A DNA stretch of 14,415 nt from Chloroflexota bacterium (GTDB lineage: Bacteria > Chloroflexota > UBA6077 > JACCZL01): the NCBI GenBank assembly GCA_013695975.1, contig JACCZL010000475.1, positions 1-14,415 on the forward strand, read 5' to 3'. The position numbers and the translations under genes are program-made. A model generated the notes under the pieces. That model worked only from the letters and a program-made list of their open reading frames with translations, was not told where the DNA came from and ran no database searches. Position 1 is the stretch's first letter. Every line of letters starts with the position of its first letter. Below are positions 1-6,780 of this stretch, piece by piece.

Positions 1-349
1 CGTCGACATCGCTGTCGCCCCGAGCCAGGCGAACGATCGCCTCGAGGAGGCGCGGACTCGTGTCCTCGACGGTCGACCGAAGCGCCTGTCGGCGGATCGT
101 GGCGTCCGGATCGTCAAAGCCGAAGGCGTAGATCGTGCTGAAGCTCCAGCGGAGGTGCTCGCGCTCCGCATCATGCAGCCGGGCCAGGAGTCGCGCCCGC
201 CCGATGGTGGAGAGTGTGCGCCAGGCCCCCTCGAACGCCGTGAGCTGCTCGCCCTCCAGGTGTGAGAGCGCGCCCAGCTCTTCGCTCGGCGGCGTCTCGC
301 CATCCTCGAGAGTCCTGAGAGCGCGTCCGAAAACGTCTTGGTCGATCAT
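1..349 (-). CDS. HEAT-repeat-like protein, N-terminal part (cut by window edge)
   Basis: Reading leftwards from 349, an open frame of 116 codons runs off the window without a stop. It begins MIDQDVFGRAL and continues as amphipathic helices rich in Leu, Ala, Arg and Glu. A stretch at residues 78-113 (F-D-D-P-D-A-T-I-R-R-Q-A-L...LLEAIVRLA) has the D-x-x-x-R-x-x-A spacing typical of a HEAT or armadillo-type helical repeat. Such repeats are protein-binding scaffolds, and no enzymatic motif is visible. Two ATGs lie in tandem (352 and 349). The second is preferred because the GGAG just upstream is only 2 bases from the first but 5 from the second. The gene is divergent from alr, and the 188-base gap holds the alr promoter. 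The partner and pathway cannot be told from this fragment. Confidence 0.6.
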   Translation of the reverse strand, partial: MIDQDVFGRALRTLEDGETPPSEELGALSHLEGEQLTAFEGAWRTLSTIGRARLLARLHDAEREHLRWSFSTIYAFGFDDPDATIRRQALRSTVEDTSPRLLEAIVRLARGDSDVD

Positions 350-483
350 CATCTCTCCGAACGAGCGAGCGTCGCGCCGCTACTCCAACCGGCGTCGGCT
401 TCCCACGGCGTCGTGTTCGGGTAGTCTGGGGCGACTCTCATTGTACGGACCCCTTCTCGACCCTAGCAACTGATCGAAGGCGC

Positions 484-492
484 TGGTATACT
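484..492 (+). promoter_or_regulatory. Extended -10 promoter of alr
   Basis: TGGTATACT is an extended -10 element: TG, one base, then TATACT at 487-492. It lies 45 bases before the alr ATG, which predicts transcription from about 499 and a 39-base leader. No good -35 hexamer sits at 16-18 bases upstream (the region reads TAGCAA), which fits an extended -10 promoter. The decamer CGCTGGTATA is shared with the acpS promoter. GGCGC (479-483) and GCGCC (494-498) flank the -10 symmetrically. Confidence 0.5.
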
Positions 493-537
493 GGCGCCCG
501 GCGTGCCGGCCGACGCCGCTCGACCCCACGACATCGG

Positions 538-1788
538 ATGGATATGGACAGCGAGCGTAACGGCCGCGACCAGCCCCAGCCCGGCGATGAACGACCCTGC
601 TGGCTTGACGTCGATCTCGACGCCGTCTCCGCCAACGTGCGGGCTATCCGTTCGATCCTCGATCCCGAGACCCGGATCTGTGCCGTCGTCAAAGCCGACG
701 CCTACGGGCTGGGCGCCGCCTCCGTGGCTCGGGCCGCGCTCGCGGCCGGCGCCGAGCGCCTGGCGATTGCCAGGGTCGAGGAAGGCGTTCGCTTGCGCCA
801 GGCCGATCTTCGGGTCCCGATCCTCTTGATGGCCGGGTTCGCGCCGAGCGAGGCGGCGGAGATCGTGCGGCACGACCTGACGCCGACGGTGGTCGAGGTG
901 GACGATGCCCTGGCGCTAGCGCGGGCAGCCGCCCGAGCGGGGGTCGCCCTGCCGGTGCATCTCAAGGTCGACACCGGACTGAGTCGCTTCGGCTCCGCGC
1001 CCAGCGCGACGCTGGACCTGGCTCGGCTAGTCCAGAACCTCCCGAGCTTGCGCCTCGAGGGGCTCTACACCCACTTCGCTTCGGCCGATGAGCCCGACCT
1101 GTCGTCGACGCGCGCACAGCTCGATCGGCTGTGGACGGTCTACGCGGCCATGGCCGCCAACGGCCAGACGCCGCCCGTGCTCCACGCGGCGAACAGCGCC
1201 GCGACCCTCGCCGAGCCGATGGCGCGCCTGGACATGGTGCGGCTCGGCATCACCCTCTCGGGCCACTATCCCTCGCCGGATGTCCCGCGGGCTTGCGGAC
1301 TGCGGCCGGCCGTCTCGCTGCGGGGGCGTCTCCAACGGACCTATCCGCTCGCCGCCGGCGCGACGGTCGGCTATGGCCGGACCTACCGCGCCGATCGGCC
1401 GCTGCGGGTGGGACTCGTTCCACTCGGCTACGCCGATGGAGTGCCGCGAACTCACTCGAATGGTGCCGAAGCCCTGATCCGAGGTCGGCGAGCGTCGCTG
1501 ATCGGCCGAGTCTCGATGGACCAGTGCGTTGTCGACATCACGGACGTTCCCGACGCCCGTCGGGGCGATGTCGTCTCGCTCTTCGGCGCCGACGATGGCG
1601 CGTGCGTCGACCTCGACGAGTTCGCGAGCTGGTCGGGCACGATCGCCCACGAGGCGCTCTGCCGCATCGGATCACGCGTCCCCCGACGATACCACCAGGG
1701 TGGGCGTAGCTGGTGGGGGCCAGACGACGCGACCTGGGCCTCCCCGACGCGATCGGACGTGCAGCCCGTAGGTAGGCGCGGTTCGTGA
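538..1788 (+). CDS. alr: Alanine racemase
   Basis: This is a PLP-dependent racemase that interconverts L- and D-alanine in the cytosol and supplies D-Ala for peptidoglycan stem peptides. The fold-type III PLP motif A-V-V-K-A-D-A-Y-G has the Schiff-base lysine at K52. The second catalytic base is the Tyr of V-G-Y-G-R-T-Y at about residue 279, followed by L-G-Y-A-D-G-V-P-R and the S-M-D-Q motif near 326-329. The family's usual C-terminus (R-V-P-R-R-Y) ends at residue 385. A further 31 residues, low in recognisable structure, follow and run into a dispersed repeat whose TGA ends the frame. The N-terminus is about 19 residues longer than the core. ATG 538 was taken, but ATG 544 is also in frame and neither has a clear Shine-Dalgarno. 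The phosphorylase gene follows after 94 bases on the same strand. The call is firm; the exact start is not. Confidence 0.95.
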   Translation: MDMDSERNGRDQPQPGDERPCWLDVDLDAVSANVRAIRSILDPETRICAVVKADAYGLGAASVARAALAAGAERLAIARVEEGVRLRQADLRVPILLMAGFAPSEAAEIVRHDLTPTVVEVDDALALARAAARAGVALPVHLKVDTGLSRFGSAPSATLDLARLVQNLPSLRLEGLYTHFASADEPDLSSTRAQLDRLWTVYAAMAANGQTPPVLHAANSAATLAEPMARLDMVRLGITLSGHYPSPDVPRACGLRPAVSLRGRLQRTYPLAAGATVGYGRTYRADRPLRVGLVPLGYADGVPRTHSNGAEALIRGRRASLIGRVSMDQCVVDITDVPDARRGDVVSLFGADDGACVDLDEFASWSGTIAHEALCRIGSRVPRRYHQGGRSWWGPDDATWASPTRSDVQPVGRRGS

Positions 1789-1850
1789 ACCGCCCCCCCA
1801 AAGGACACGTCGCGCAGCCGGCGTTGTAGGGACGGTGGGTGAACCGCCCC
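1768..1850. repeat. Two copies of a GC-rich dispersed palindromic repeat
   Basis: Two related units occur at 1768-1796 and 1826-1850. After removing a duplicated GTAG from the first, they match at 21 of 25 positions and share GTGAACCGCCCC up to one base at the left. Copy 1 contains a hairpin with perfect 7-base arms (GCGGTTC at 1778-1784, GAACCGC at 1787-1793). Copy 2 has decayed arms. From general knowledge, units of the type GTAGGGGCGGTTCGTGAACC are scattered between genes in Thermomicrobia-like genomes. No transposase is present. Copy 1 overlaps the 3' end of alr and provides its stop codon. Confidence 0.7.
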
Positions 1851-1882
1851 GCGGCGCACAGTCCGCGGCGAGCGTCTGAGCC

Positions 1883-3199
1883 ATGGCAGTCGCGGAGCTA
1901 ATCGACAGAAAGCGGCTCGGCGGACGGCTCACCCGAGCCGAGCTCCATGCGCTCGTCGACGGCCACCTGCGCGGCGACGTGCCAGACTACCAGGTCGCGG
2001 CGTGGTTGATGGCCGTCTGTTGGCGCGGGATGTCGCCCGACGAGTTGGCCGATCTGACGATGGTAATGGCCGAGTCGGGCCGTCAGCTCGACCTCTCGTC
2101 GCTCGGGCAACTGGCCGTCGACAAGCACAGCACCGGTGGCGTCGGGGATACGACATCGCTGGTCGTCGTCCCGCTGGTCGCGGCGTGCGGGGTGCCCGTA
2201 GCGAAGATGTCGGGGCGCGGGCTTGGGTTCAGCGGCGGGACGCTCGACAAGCTAGAATCGCTGCCCGGATTTCGCGTCGACCTCTCGGCCGAGCAGTTCG
2301 TGGAGCAGCTCGGGACAGTCGGTGCCGTCATTGCCGGCCAATCGCCGGAGCTGGCGCCGGCTGACGGCAAGCTCTACGCCCTCCGCGACGTCACCGCTAC
2401 GGTCGCGAGCGTTCCGCTGATCGCCAGCAGCGTGATGAGCAAGAAGCTGGCCGGCGGAGCCCCGATCATCGTCCTGGACGTCAAGTGCGGCCGCGGAGCC
2501 TTTATGCAGACCGAGTCCGAGGCGCGGGAGCTGGCCGAGGCGATGATCGCGATCGGCCAGGCGGCGGGCCGAATCGTCACCGCCTTCGTCACCGACATGG
2601 AGCAGCCGCTCGGCTCGATGGTGGGCAACGCCCTCGAGGTGCGCCAGGCCGTGAACGCCCTGCGGGGCTCGACGGACAGCCCACGGCTCCTGGAGCTGGC
2701 CCGCGTGCTCGCCGCCGAAATGCTGCTGTTGGCCGGCGCCGCCCCCGATCCCGAAGGCGCTCATCACCTGATCGCCCGGGCCTTGCGAGACGGCTCCGCC
2801 CTGGCCAAGCTTCGCGACCTGGTGGCGGCCCAGGGCGGGGACCCCACGCCGATCGATCGTCCAGAGCAACTCCCGACCGCCCGTCTCCGGCGAGCGGTGC
2901 CGGCGTCCGGCGACGGTTATCTGGCCGTTGTGGACCCCCTCGCCGTCGCACGCGCGGCGAACCGTCTGGGGGCGGGACGCGAGCGCAAGGGCGACTCGAT
3001 CGATCCGGCCGTCGGCGTCGAGCTTTCCAAGTCGCTCGGCTCGCCCGTCACGCGCGGCGAGCCGCTGGCCGTGATCCACGCCAACGATGACGCCCGCCTT
3101 GCGGAGGCGCTGGCGCTGCTTGCTGGAGCGTTCGTCATCGCACCCGAGCCCGCGGACCCACCGCCGCTAATCAGGGCCCGAATGTCGGCAGAAGCGTGA
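1883..3199 (+). CDS. pdp: Pyrimidine-nucleoside (thymidine/uridine) phosphorylase
   Basis: This enzyme phosphorolyses uridine, thymidine or deoxyuridine to the base plus (deoxy)ribose-1-phosphate, for nucleoside salvage in the cytosol. The length of 438 residues is normal for the DeoA/PyNP family. Family motifs are clear: D-K-H-S-T-G-G-V-G-D at 80-89, K-M-S-G-R-G-L-G at 108-115, G-G-T-L-D-K-L-E at 118-125, Y-A-L-R-D at 165-169 and S-S-V-M-S-K-K at 182-188. Aligned by eye with E. coli DeoA (offset 3), the phosphate ligands K81, S83, S110 and T120 and the base-binding R168, S183 and K187 are all kept. Odd points are F116-S117 where the family usually has His-Thr, A175 where Asp or Glu is usual, and K-C-G-R-G-A-F-M at 201-208. 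ATG 1883 has only a weak ribosome site. It is probably cotranscribed with alr. The substrate (thymidine only, or both pyrimidines) cannot be fixed from sequence. Confidence 0.9.
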   Translation: MAVAELIDRKRLGGRLTRAELHALVDGHLRGDVPDYQVAAWLMAVCWRGMSPDELADLTMVMAESGRQLDLSSLGQLAVDKHSTGGVGDTTSLVVVPLVAACGVPVAKMSGRGLGFSGGTLDKLESLPGFRVDLSAEQFVEQLGTVGAVIAGQSPELAPADGKLYALRDVTATVASVPLIASSVMSKKLAGGAPIIVLDVKCGRGAFMQTESEARELAEAMIAIGQAAGRIVTAFVTDMEQPLGSMVGNALEVRQAVNALRGSTDSPRLLELARVLAAEMLLLAGAAPDPEGAHHLIARALRDGSALAKLRDLVAAQGGDPTPIDRPEQLPTARLRRAVPASGDGYLAVVDPLAVARAANRLGAGRERKGDSIDPAVGVELSKSLGSPVTRGEPLAVIHANDDARLAEALALLAGAFVIAPEPADPPPLIRARMSAEA

Positions 3200-3210
3200 C
3201 CGAGGGCGTC

Positions 3211-3249
3211 AGCTCCCTCCCCCTCTGGGAGAGGGCGGGGGTGAGGGCT
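3211..3249. repeat. C/G-rich hairpin repeat between convergent genes
   Basis: The inner stem is perfect: CCCTC (3221-3225), loop TGGGA, GAGGG (3231-3235). Outer pairing is imperfect but extends to AGC at 3211 and GCT at 3247-3249. The pattern CCCTC...TGGGAGAGGGCGGGGGTGAGGG matches a hairpin repeat found dispersed in many GC-rich bacterial genomes. It occupies the 90-base gap between the phosphorylase (ends 3199) and dinG (ends 3290). It may act as a bidirectional transcription barrier, but no T-run follows on either strand, so a classical intrinsic terminator is not shown. Confidence 0.6.
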
Positions 3250-3289
3250 ACTCCCTACTCGATATGCCCCACGACACGCGGCACTGTGT

Positions 3290-6139
3290 TCATCCTGGTG
3301 GGTCGGACATTCCCTCATCGCCTGGTGGCGCAGTCGCCTCGATCCAGGCGCGAGCCACGGCACCGGCGTCGCCGGCGGGGCCACGCTCGAATACGCAGGC
3401 GGGGAGGGAACGGAGGAAGGCCGCGCGGTAGCCGCGGGTGCGGAGGCGGCCGTCGAGGACTATCATGACCCCACGATCGGTGCGGCTGCGGATCAGGCGG
3501 CCGAAGCCCTGGCGGAAGCGCAGCACGGCCTGTGGGAGGCTGTACTCCGAGAACGGATCGTCGAACTGCTCGCTCCTCGCTTCGACGATCGGGTCAGTTG
3601 GCAGGGCAAACGGCAGCCGGGCCATGATCAGGCACGACAGCGCATCGCCGACCACGTCGACACCCTCCCAGAAGCTGCTGGTGCCCATCAGGACGCAGGC
3701 GGCGCCGCTCCGAAAGGTCTCGAGCAGACGACTCCGCGAGCTCCCGCCGACGCCCTGGCCGAGTGGAACCACCTGCTGGGCGTCCAGCCGGTCGCGGAGG
3801 GCCCCATAGGTCGCCCGCAACTGGCTGTGGGAGGTGAACAGGACCAGAGTCCGACCCCGCAACTCCGCCGCGACGTCCAGGATGACCCGTTCGACGACGC
3901 GTTGATAGTTGACCTGACCCGGCTCCGGTGCGTCGGTCGGCAGATAGATCAGGGTCGACGCGGCGTAGTCGAATGGCGAGCCGACGATCAGCTCACGGGC
4001 GTCGTCGAGCCCCAGTCGCTCGCGGACGTAGCGGAAGCTGCCCTGGGTCGTGAGGGTCGCGGAGGTCAGCACCGCGCTGTCCAGGCCGGCGAACAGCTCG
4101 TCTCTCAGGATGGTCCCGACGTGCAGAGGGGCGGCGTTGATCGCCAGGTCGTCGCCGAGCCCGACGTTGAGCCAGGCGATGGTGTTCGGGTCCCCCTCGG
4201 CAATGACCCCGTTCAGGTGGATGCGGGCAGCGTCCCAGAACGCGAGCTGATCGGCCAGTTCGGCCGCCGCCCGCGCCAGCCGCTCGTCGCCCCTCGGGCC
4301 CTCCTCCAGCTTCCCGACCAGCTCGGCGAGCGTCCGCTCCAGGAGTAGGAAGTCGCGGCCGGCGTCCGCCCAGACGATGTCGACCTGTGACCAGGCCGGC
4401 TGGGCTCGACTGGCCGGGGTGACCCTCACCGCGGAGGGGCCGCCCTCGCCGCGGCGAGTGTGATCGGCGAGGAACGCTCGCAGCGACTGAAACAGCGGCT
4501 GGAGCCCCGCGCGAATCCCCGCGATCTGCTCGTGGCCCTGCTGACCGAGACGCTCGGCCAGAGCCTCCGTCGTGGCAGAAGAGGCCGACTGGCGAAGCGC
4601 CGCCACGGCGTCGGGCAGCAGCCCGACCCACTCCCGACCGACTTTCGTCGCCAGCTCAGTCAGGCGCCGAGTGACCTCGCGCTCGGAGATCCGCCGCCCC
4701 AGTTGGACGGTAGCCTCATTTTCGAGATGATGCGCCTCGTCCACCACCAGATGGCAGTACTCGGGCAGCACGGAGCGGCCGGCCAAGAGGTCGGCCAGCA
4801 GCAGTGAGTGGTTGACGATGAGCAGGTGGGCATCCTCAGCGGCCCGGCGGGCCCTGGCCACGAAGCAGGTTCCCTCGCGGTGGAAGGAGCAGCGGGACGG
4901 CGAGCACGACTCGGCGACGGCAGCAAGCCGACTCCAGGCCTCCTCCTCCTCGGCGCTGAGTCGAAGCTCGGCGCGATCGCCACTCTCGGTGCGGGGCAGC
5001 CACAGGAGGGTCTTGATCAGCAACATCCGCTCGGCCGGGCTGAGCTCGCGCGCGTCCAGGAGGGAGAGCCAGCGGCGCAGACAGAGGTAGTTGCCGCGAC
5101 CCTTCAGCACGCTTACCCTCGCCGCGAGGCCGGTCGCTCGGAGCAAGTCGGGCAGGTCCTTGTCGCGAAGCTGATCCTGGAGATTGATCGTGTTCGTCGA
5201 GACGACGACCCGCCGCCGGTTGACGACCGCGAAGTAAAGACTCGGTAGGAGGTAGGCCAGTGACTTGCCAGTTCCGGTGCCCGCTTCGACCAGCAGGGTT
5301 TCGCCGTCGTTGTAGGCTTCCGCTACGGCCTCGAGCATCTGGCGCTGCTCGGCCCGCTCCTCGAAGCCATCGAGGGCCTGAGCGACCGCTCCTCGGGCCT
5401 CCAGCAAGCCGCTGAGCTTCTCGATGTCGAGGGATGTGGAAGAGTCCCTGGAAACCAGCGGCTCGCGTGCCTTCGGGAGTGGCACGCTCGCCAGGAGGTC
5501 GTCGGCCAGGGTCAGGTCTCGCCGCTCGGACGATTGGACGAGCTCGCGCACTCGCGTGCGCTGGGCCTCCGAGAAGACCAGCTTGAGCGGCCAATCCAGC
5601 GGGGCCGCGAGCCGCGCGACGTGACCGAGGATTGGCAGGCTGAGACGGGCGGCGCGCTCGGCAAGCGCCAGGAAAACGTCCCGCGCGAGGATCGCGTCGG
5701 GCAGGGCTCGGTGGATCGTCGGGGGCTCGATGGCGAGGGCACGGGCGATCGACCGCAGGTCGTAGGCCGGCAGGCTCGAGAGCAGCAGCGTCCCCAGCTC
5801 AAAGGTGTCGAGCTGGGGATTCTTGATCCGTAAGCCCGACTGACCAAGATGCTCGACGTCGAGCGCGATCGATTGCCCGACCAGCGGCGCCGCGCCGATG
5901 AACGTCGAGAGTCGGTCCAGGACCTTGCCAGGCGGATCTGCCGACGCCAGCTCCTCCGCCTGTAGCCCGGTGAGCTGACCAATCCGATAGGAGAGCGCCC
6001 GCGTCGGCCGGACCAGCGCGCTAAAGGTTCCGAGGGTCTCCTCACCACGGAACTTGACGGCGCCAACCTCGATGATCTCCGCGTCCGCGCCCGCGCCGAG
6101 CAGCTCGAGGTCGAGCGAGACCAGGGGAAGGTCGATCAC
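3290..6139 (-). CDS. dinG: DinG-family helicase with N-terminal DEDDh 3'-5' exonuclease domain
   Basis: This 949-residue fusion has an N-terminal DEDDh exonuclease (about 1-165) with all five catalytic residues visible: D10 and E12, D94, H143 and D148. After a linker comes an XPD/DinG superfamily 2 helicase. Its Walker A is E-A-G-T-G-T-G-K-S at 285-293, the DEAH box is at 467-470, T-S-A-T-L at 692-696, S-F-W-E-G-V-D at 822-828 and Q-G-F-G-R-L-I-R at 877-884. Four cysteines between Walker A and DEAH (C353, C412, C417, C425) have the spacing expected for a 4Fe-4S cluster. The family acts in DNA repair, unwinding forked, R-loop or G4 substrates. It starts at GTG 6139 with only a poor ribosome site. 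It lies 53 bases downstream of a small membrane-protein gene on the same strand, so it is probably the last gene of the fha-rodA-pbpA unit. The domain call is firm; substrate polarity is family knowledge only. Confidence 0.93.
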   Translation of the reverse strand: MIDLPLVSLDLELLGAGADAEIIEVGAVKFRGEETLGTFSALVRPTRALSYRIGQLTGLQAEELASADPPGKVLDRLSTFIGAAPLVGQSIALDVEHLGQSGLRIKNPQLDTFELGTLLLSSLPAYDLRSIARALAIEPPTIHRALPDAILARDVFLALAERAARLSLPILGHVARLAAPLDWPLKLVFSEAQRTRVRELVQSSERRDLTLADDLLASVPLPKAREPLVSRDSSTSLDIEKLSGLLEARGAVAQALDGFEERAEQRQMLEAVAEAYNDGETLLVEAGTGTGKSLAYLLPSLYFAVVNRRRVVVSTNTINLQDQLRDKDLPDLLRATGLAARVSVLKGRGNYLCLRRWLSLLDARELSPAERMLLIKTLLWLPRTESGDRAELRLSAEEEEAWSRLAAVAESCSPSRCSFHREGTCFVARARRAAEDAHLLIVNHSLLLADLLAGRSVLPEYCHLVVDEAHHLENEATVQLGRRISEREVTRRLTELATKVGREWVGLLPDAVAALRQSASSATTEALAERLGQQGHEQIAGIRAGLQPLFQSLRAFLADHTRRGEGGPSAVRVTPASRAQPAWSQVDIVWADAGRDFLLLERTLAELVGKLEEGPRGDERLARAAAELADQLAFWDAARIHLNGVIAEGDPNTIAWLNVGLGDDLAINAAPLHVGTILRDELFAGLDSAVLTSATLTTQGSFRYVRERLGLDDARELIVGSPFDYAASTLIYLPTDAPEPGQVNYQRVVERVILDVAAELRGRTLVLFTSHSQLRATYGALRDRLDAQQVVPLGQGVGGSSRSRLLETFRSGAACVLMGTSSFWEGVDVVGDALSCLIMARLPFALPTDPIVEARSEQFDDPFSEYSLPQAVLRFRQGFGRLIRSRTDRGVMIVLDGRLRTRGYRAAFLRSLPACVFERGPAGDAGAVARAWIEATAPPGDEGMSDPPG

Positions 6140-6192
6140 GTGTCACTCACGGAGATCGCACGGTGTCTCCAACCCGACCCCGCGTGGCCTGG

Positions 6193-6696
6193 CTAACGGC
6201 CGATCGTGCGAGCGACCCGGCGGACCAGCATCCGACGGAGGTAGCCCTGAATGAGCGGGTTCGAGAGCAGGCGCACGGCGAGTGGAAGGAGGGCCATGCC
6301 GGCCTGCACCTGCCCGCCGACACCGCGATCCCGCGGGAGCCGTTCCTCCACGGCCTCCGCGGCTCGCTCGGCGCCCTTCTGGGCTCGCCGCCCGTGGCGC
6401 GTTGCCCAGCTCGAGGCCGAGGAGGCGAGGTCAGTCGCACGCCCGGCTTGGTCCGCGGCGAGGTCCGCGAACGTCGCCACGTTCGACCGCGGTGCGAAGC
6501 GCTTTGAAAGCCAGATGCCGATCAGGGCGCCAAGCGCCGCTGCCAGGACGCCCAGGACGAGCGACGGACGCTCGACCGCGCTACCCAGCAGGTTGGCGCA
6601 AAGATCGGCCGCGCGCTGTCCCATGCTGGCACTATTCCCATCTCCGTCGTCAGCCCAGCTCCACTCAGACCCCGGGGTGCCACTCGTTGTTGCCAT
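6193..6696 (-). CDS. Small membrane protein, YtxH-like in layout, unknown function
   Basis: This encodes 167 residues. A polar, acidic N-terminus (about 1-25) is followed by one strong membrane helix at about 44-64 (PSLVLGVLAAALGALIGIWL). Then comes K-R-F and a long Ala-, Arg- and Glu-rich helical stretch (about 75-120). A moderately hydrophobic segment (about 131-148) ends in an Arg-rich tail. This is the layout of YtxH/DUF883-type proteins, but no specific family motif is certain. ATG 6696 was chosen because AGGAGG lies 8 bases upstream; a longer reading from 6765 would lack this. It lies 68 bases after pbpA and 53 before dinG, all on one strand, so it may be cotranscribed with wall-synthesis genes. 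A role in envelope organisation is a guess from context. Confidence 0.7.
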   Translation of the reverse strand: MATTSGTPGSEWSWADDGDGNSASMGQRAADLCANLLGSAVERPSLVLGVLAAALGALIGIWLSKRFAPRSNVATFADLAADQAGRATDLASSASSWATRHGRRAQKGAERAAEAVEERLPRDRGVGGQVQAGMALLPLAVRLLSNPLIQGYLRRMLVRRVARTIGR

Positions 6697-6750
6697 GCTC
6701 GTTCCCTCCTCTTTCGTGGCTGCCGCTCGCAAGGGGCGTGCCGCTTCCTG

Positions 6751-6780
6751 GCCGACCGCTCCCATCAGCGGCCGGTCGGC
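6751..6780 (-). other. Stem-loop at the pbpA stop codon
   Basis: GCCGACCG (6751-6758) and CGGTCGGC (6773-6780) are perfect inverted arms of 8 bases with a 14-base loop. The pbpA TGA (6765-6767) lies in the loop. An alternative, more compact fold pairs the inner bases. No T-run follows, so it could be an attenuator, an RNA-stability element, or only a product of GC-rich sequence. Confidence 0.35.

Noticed and set aside
1027..1650. A 207-codon minus-strand frame inside alr.
   Set aside because: It is a shadow of the racemase caused by high GC in the third codon position.
3196..3468. A plus-strand frame beginning near the end of the phosphorylase gene.
   Set aside because: Its first third is a translation of the hairpin repeat and the rest is antisense to dinG; not a gene.
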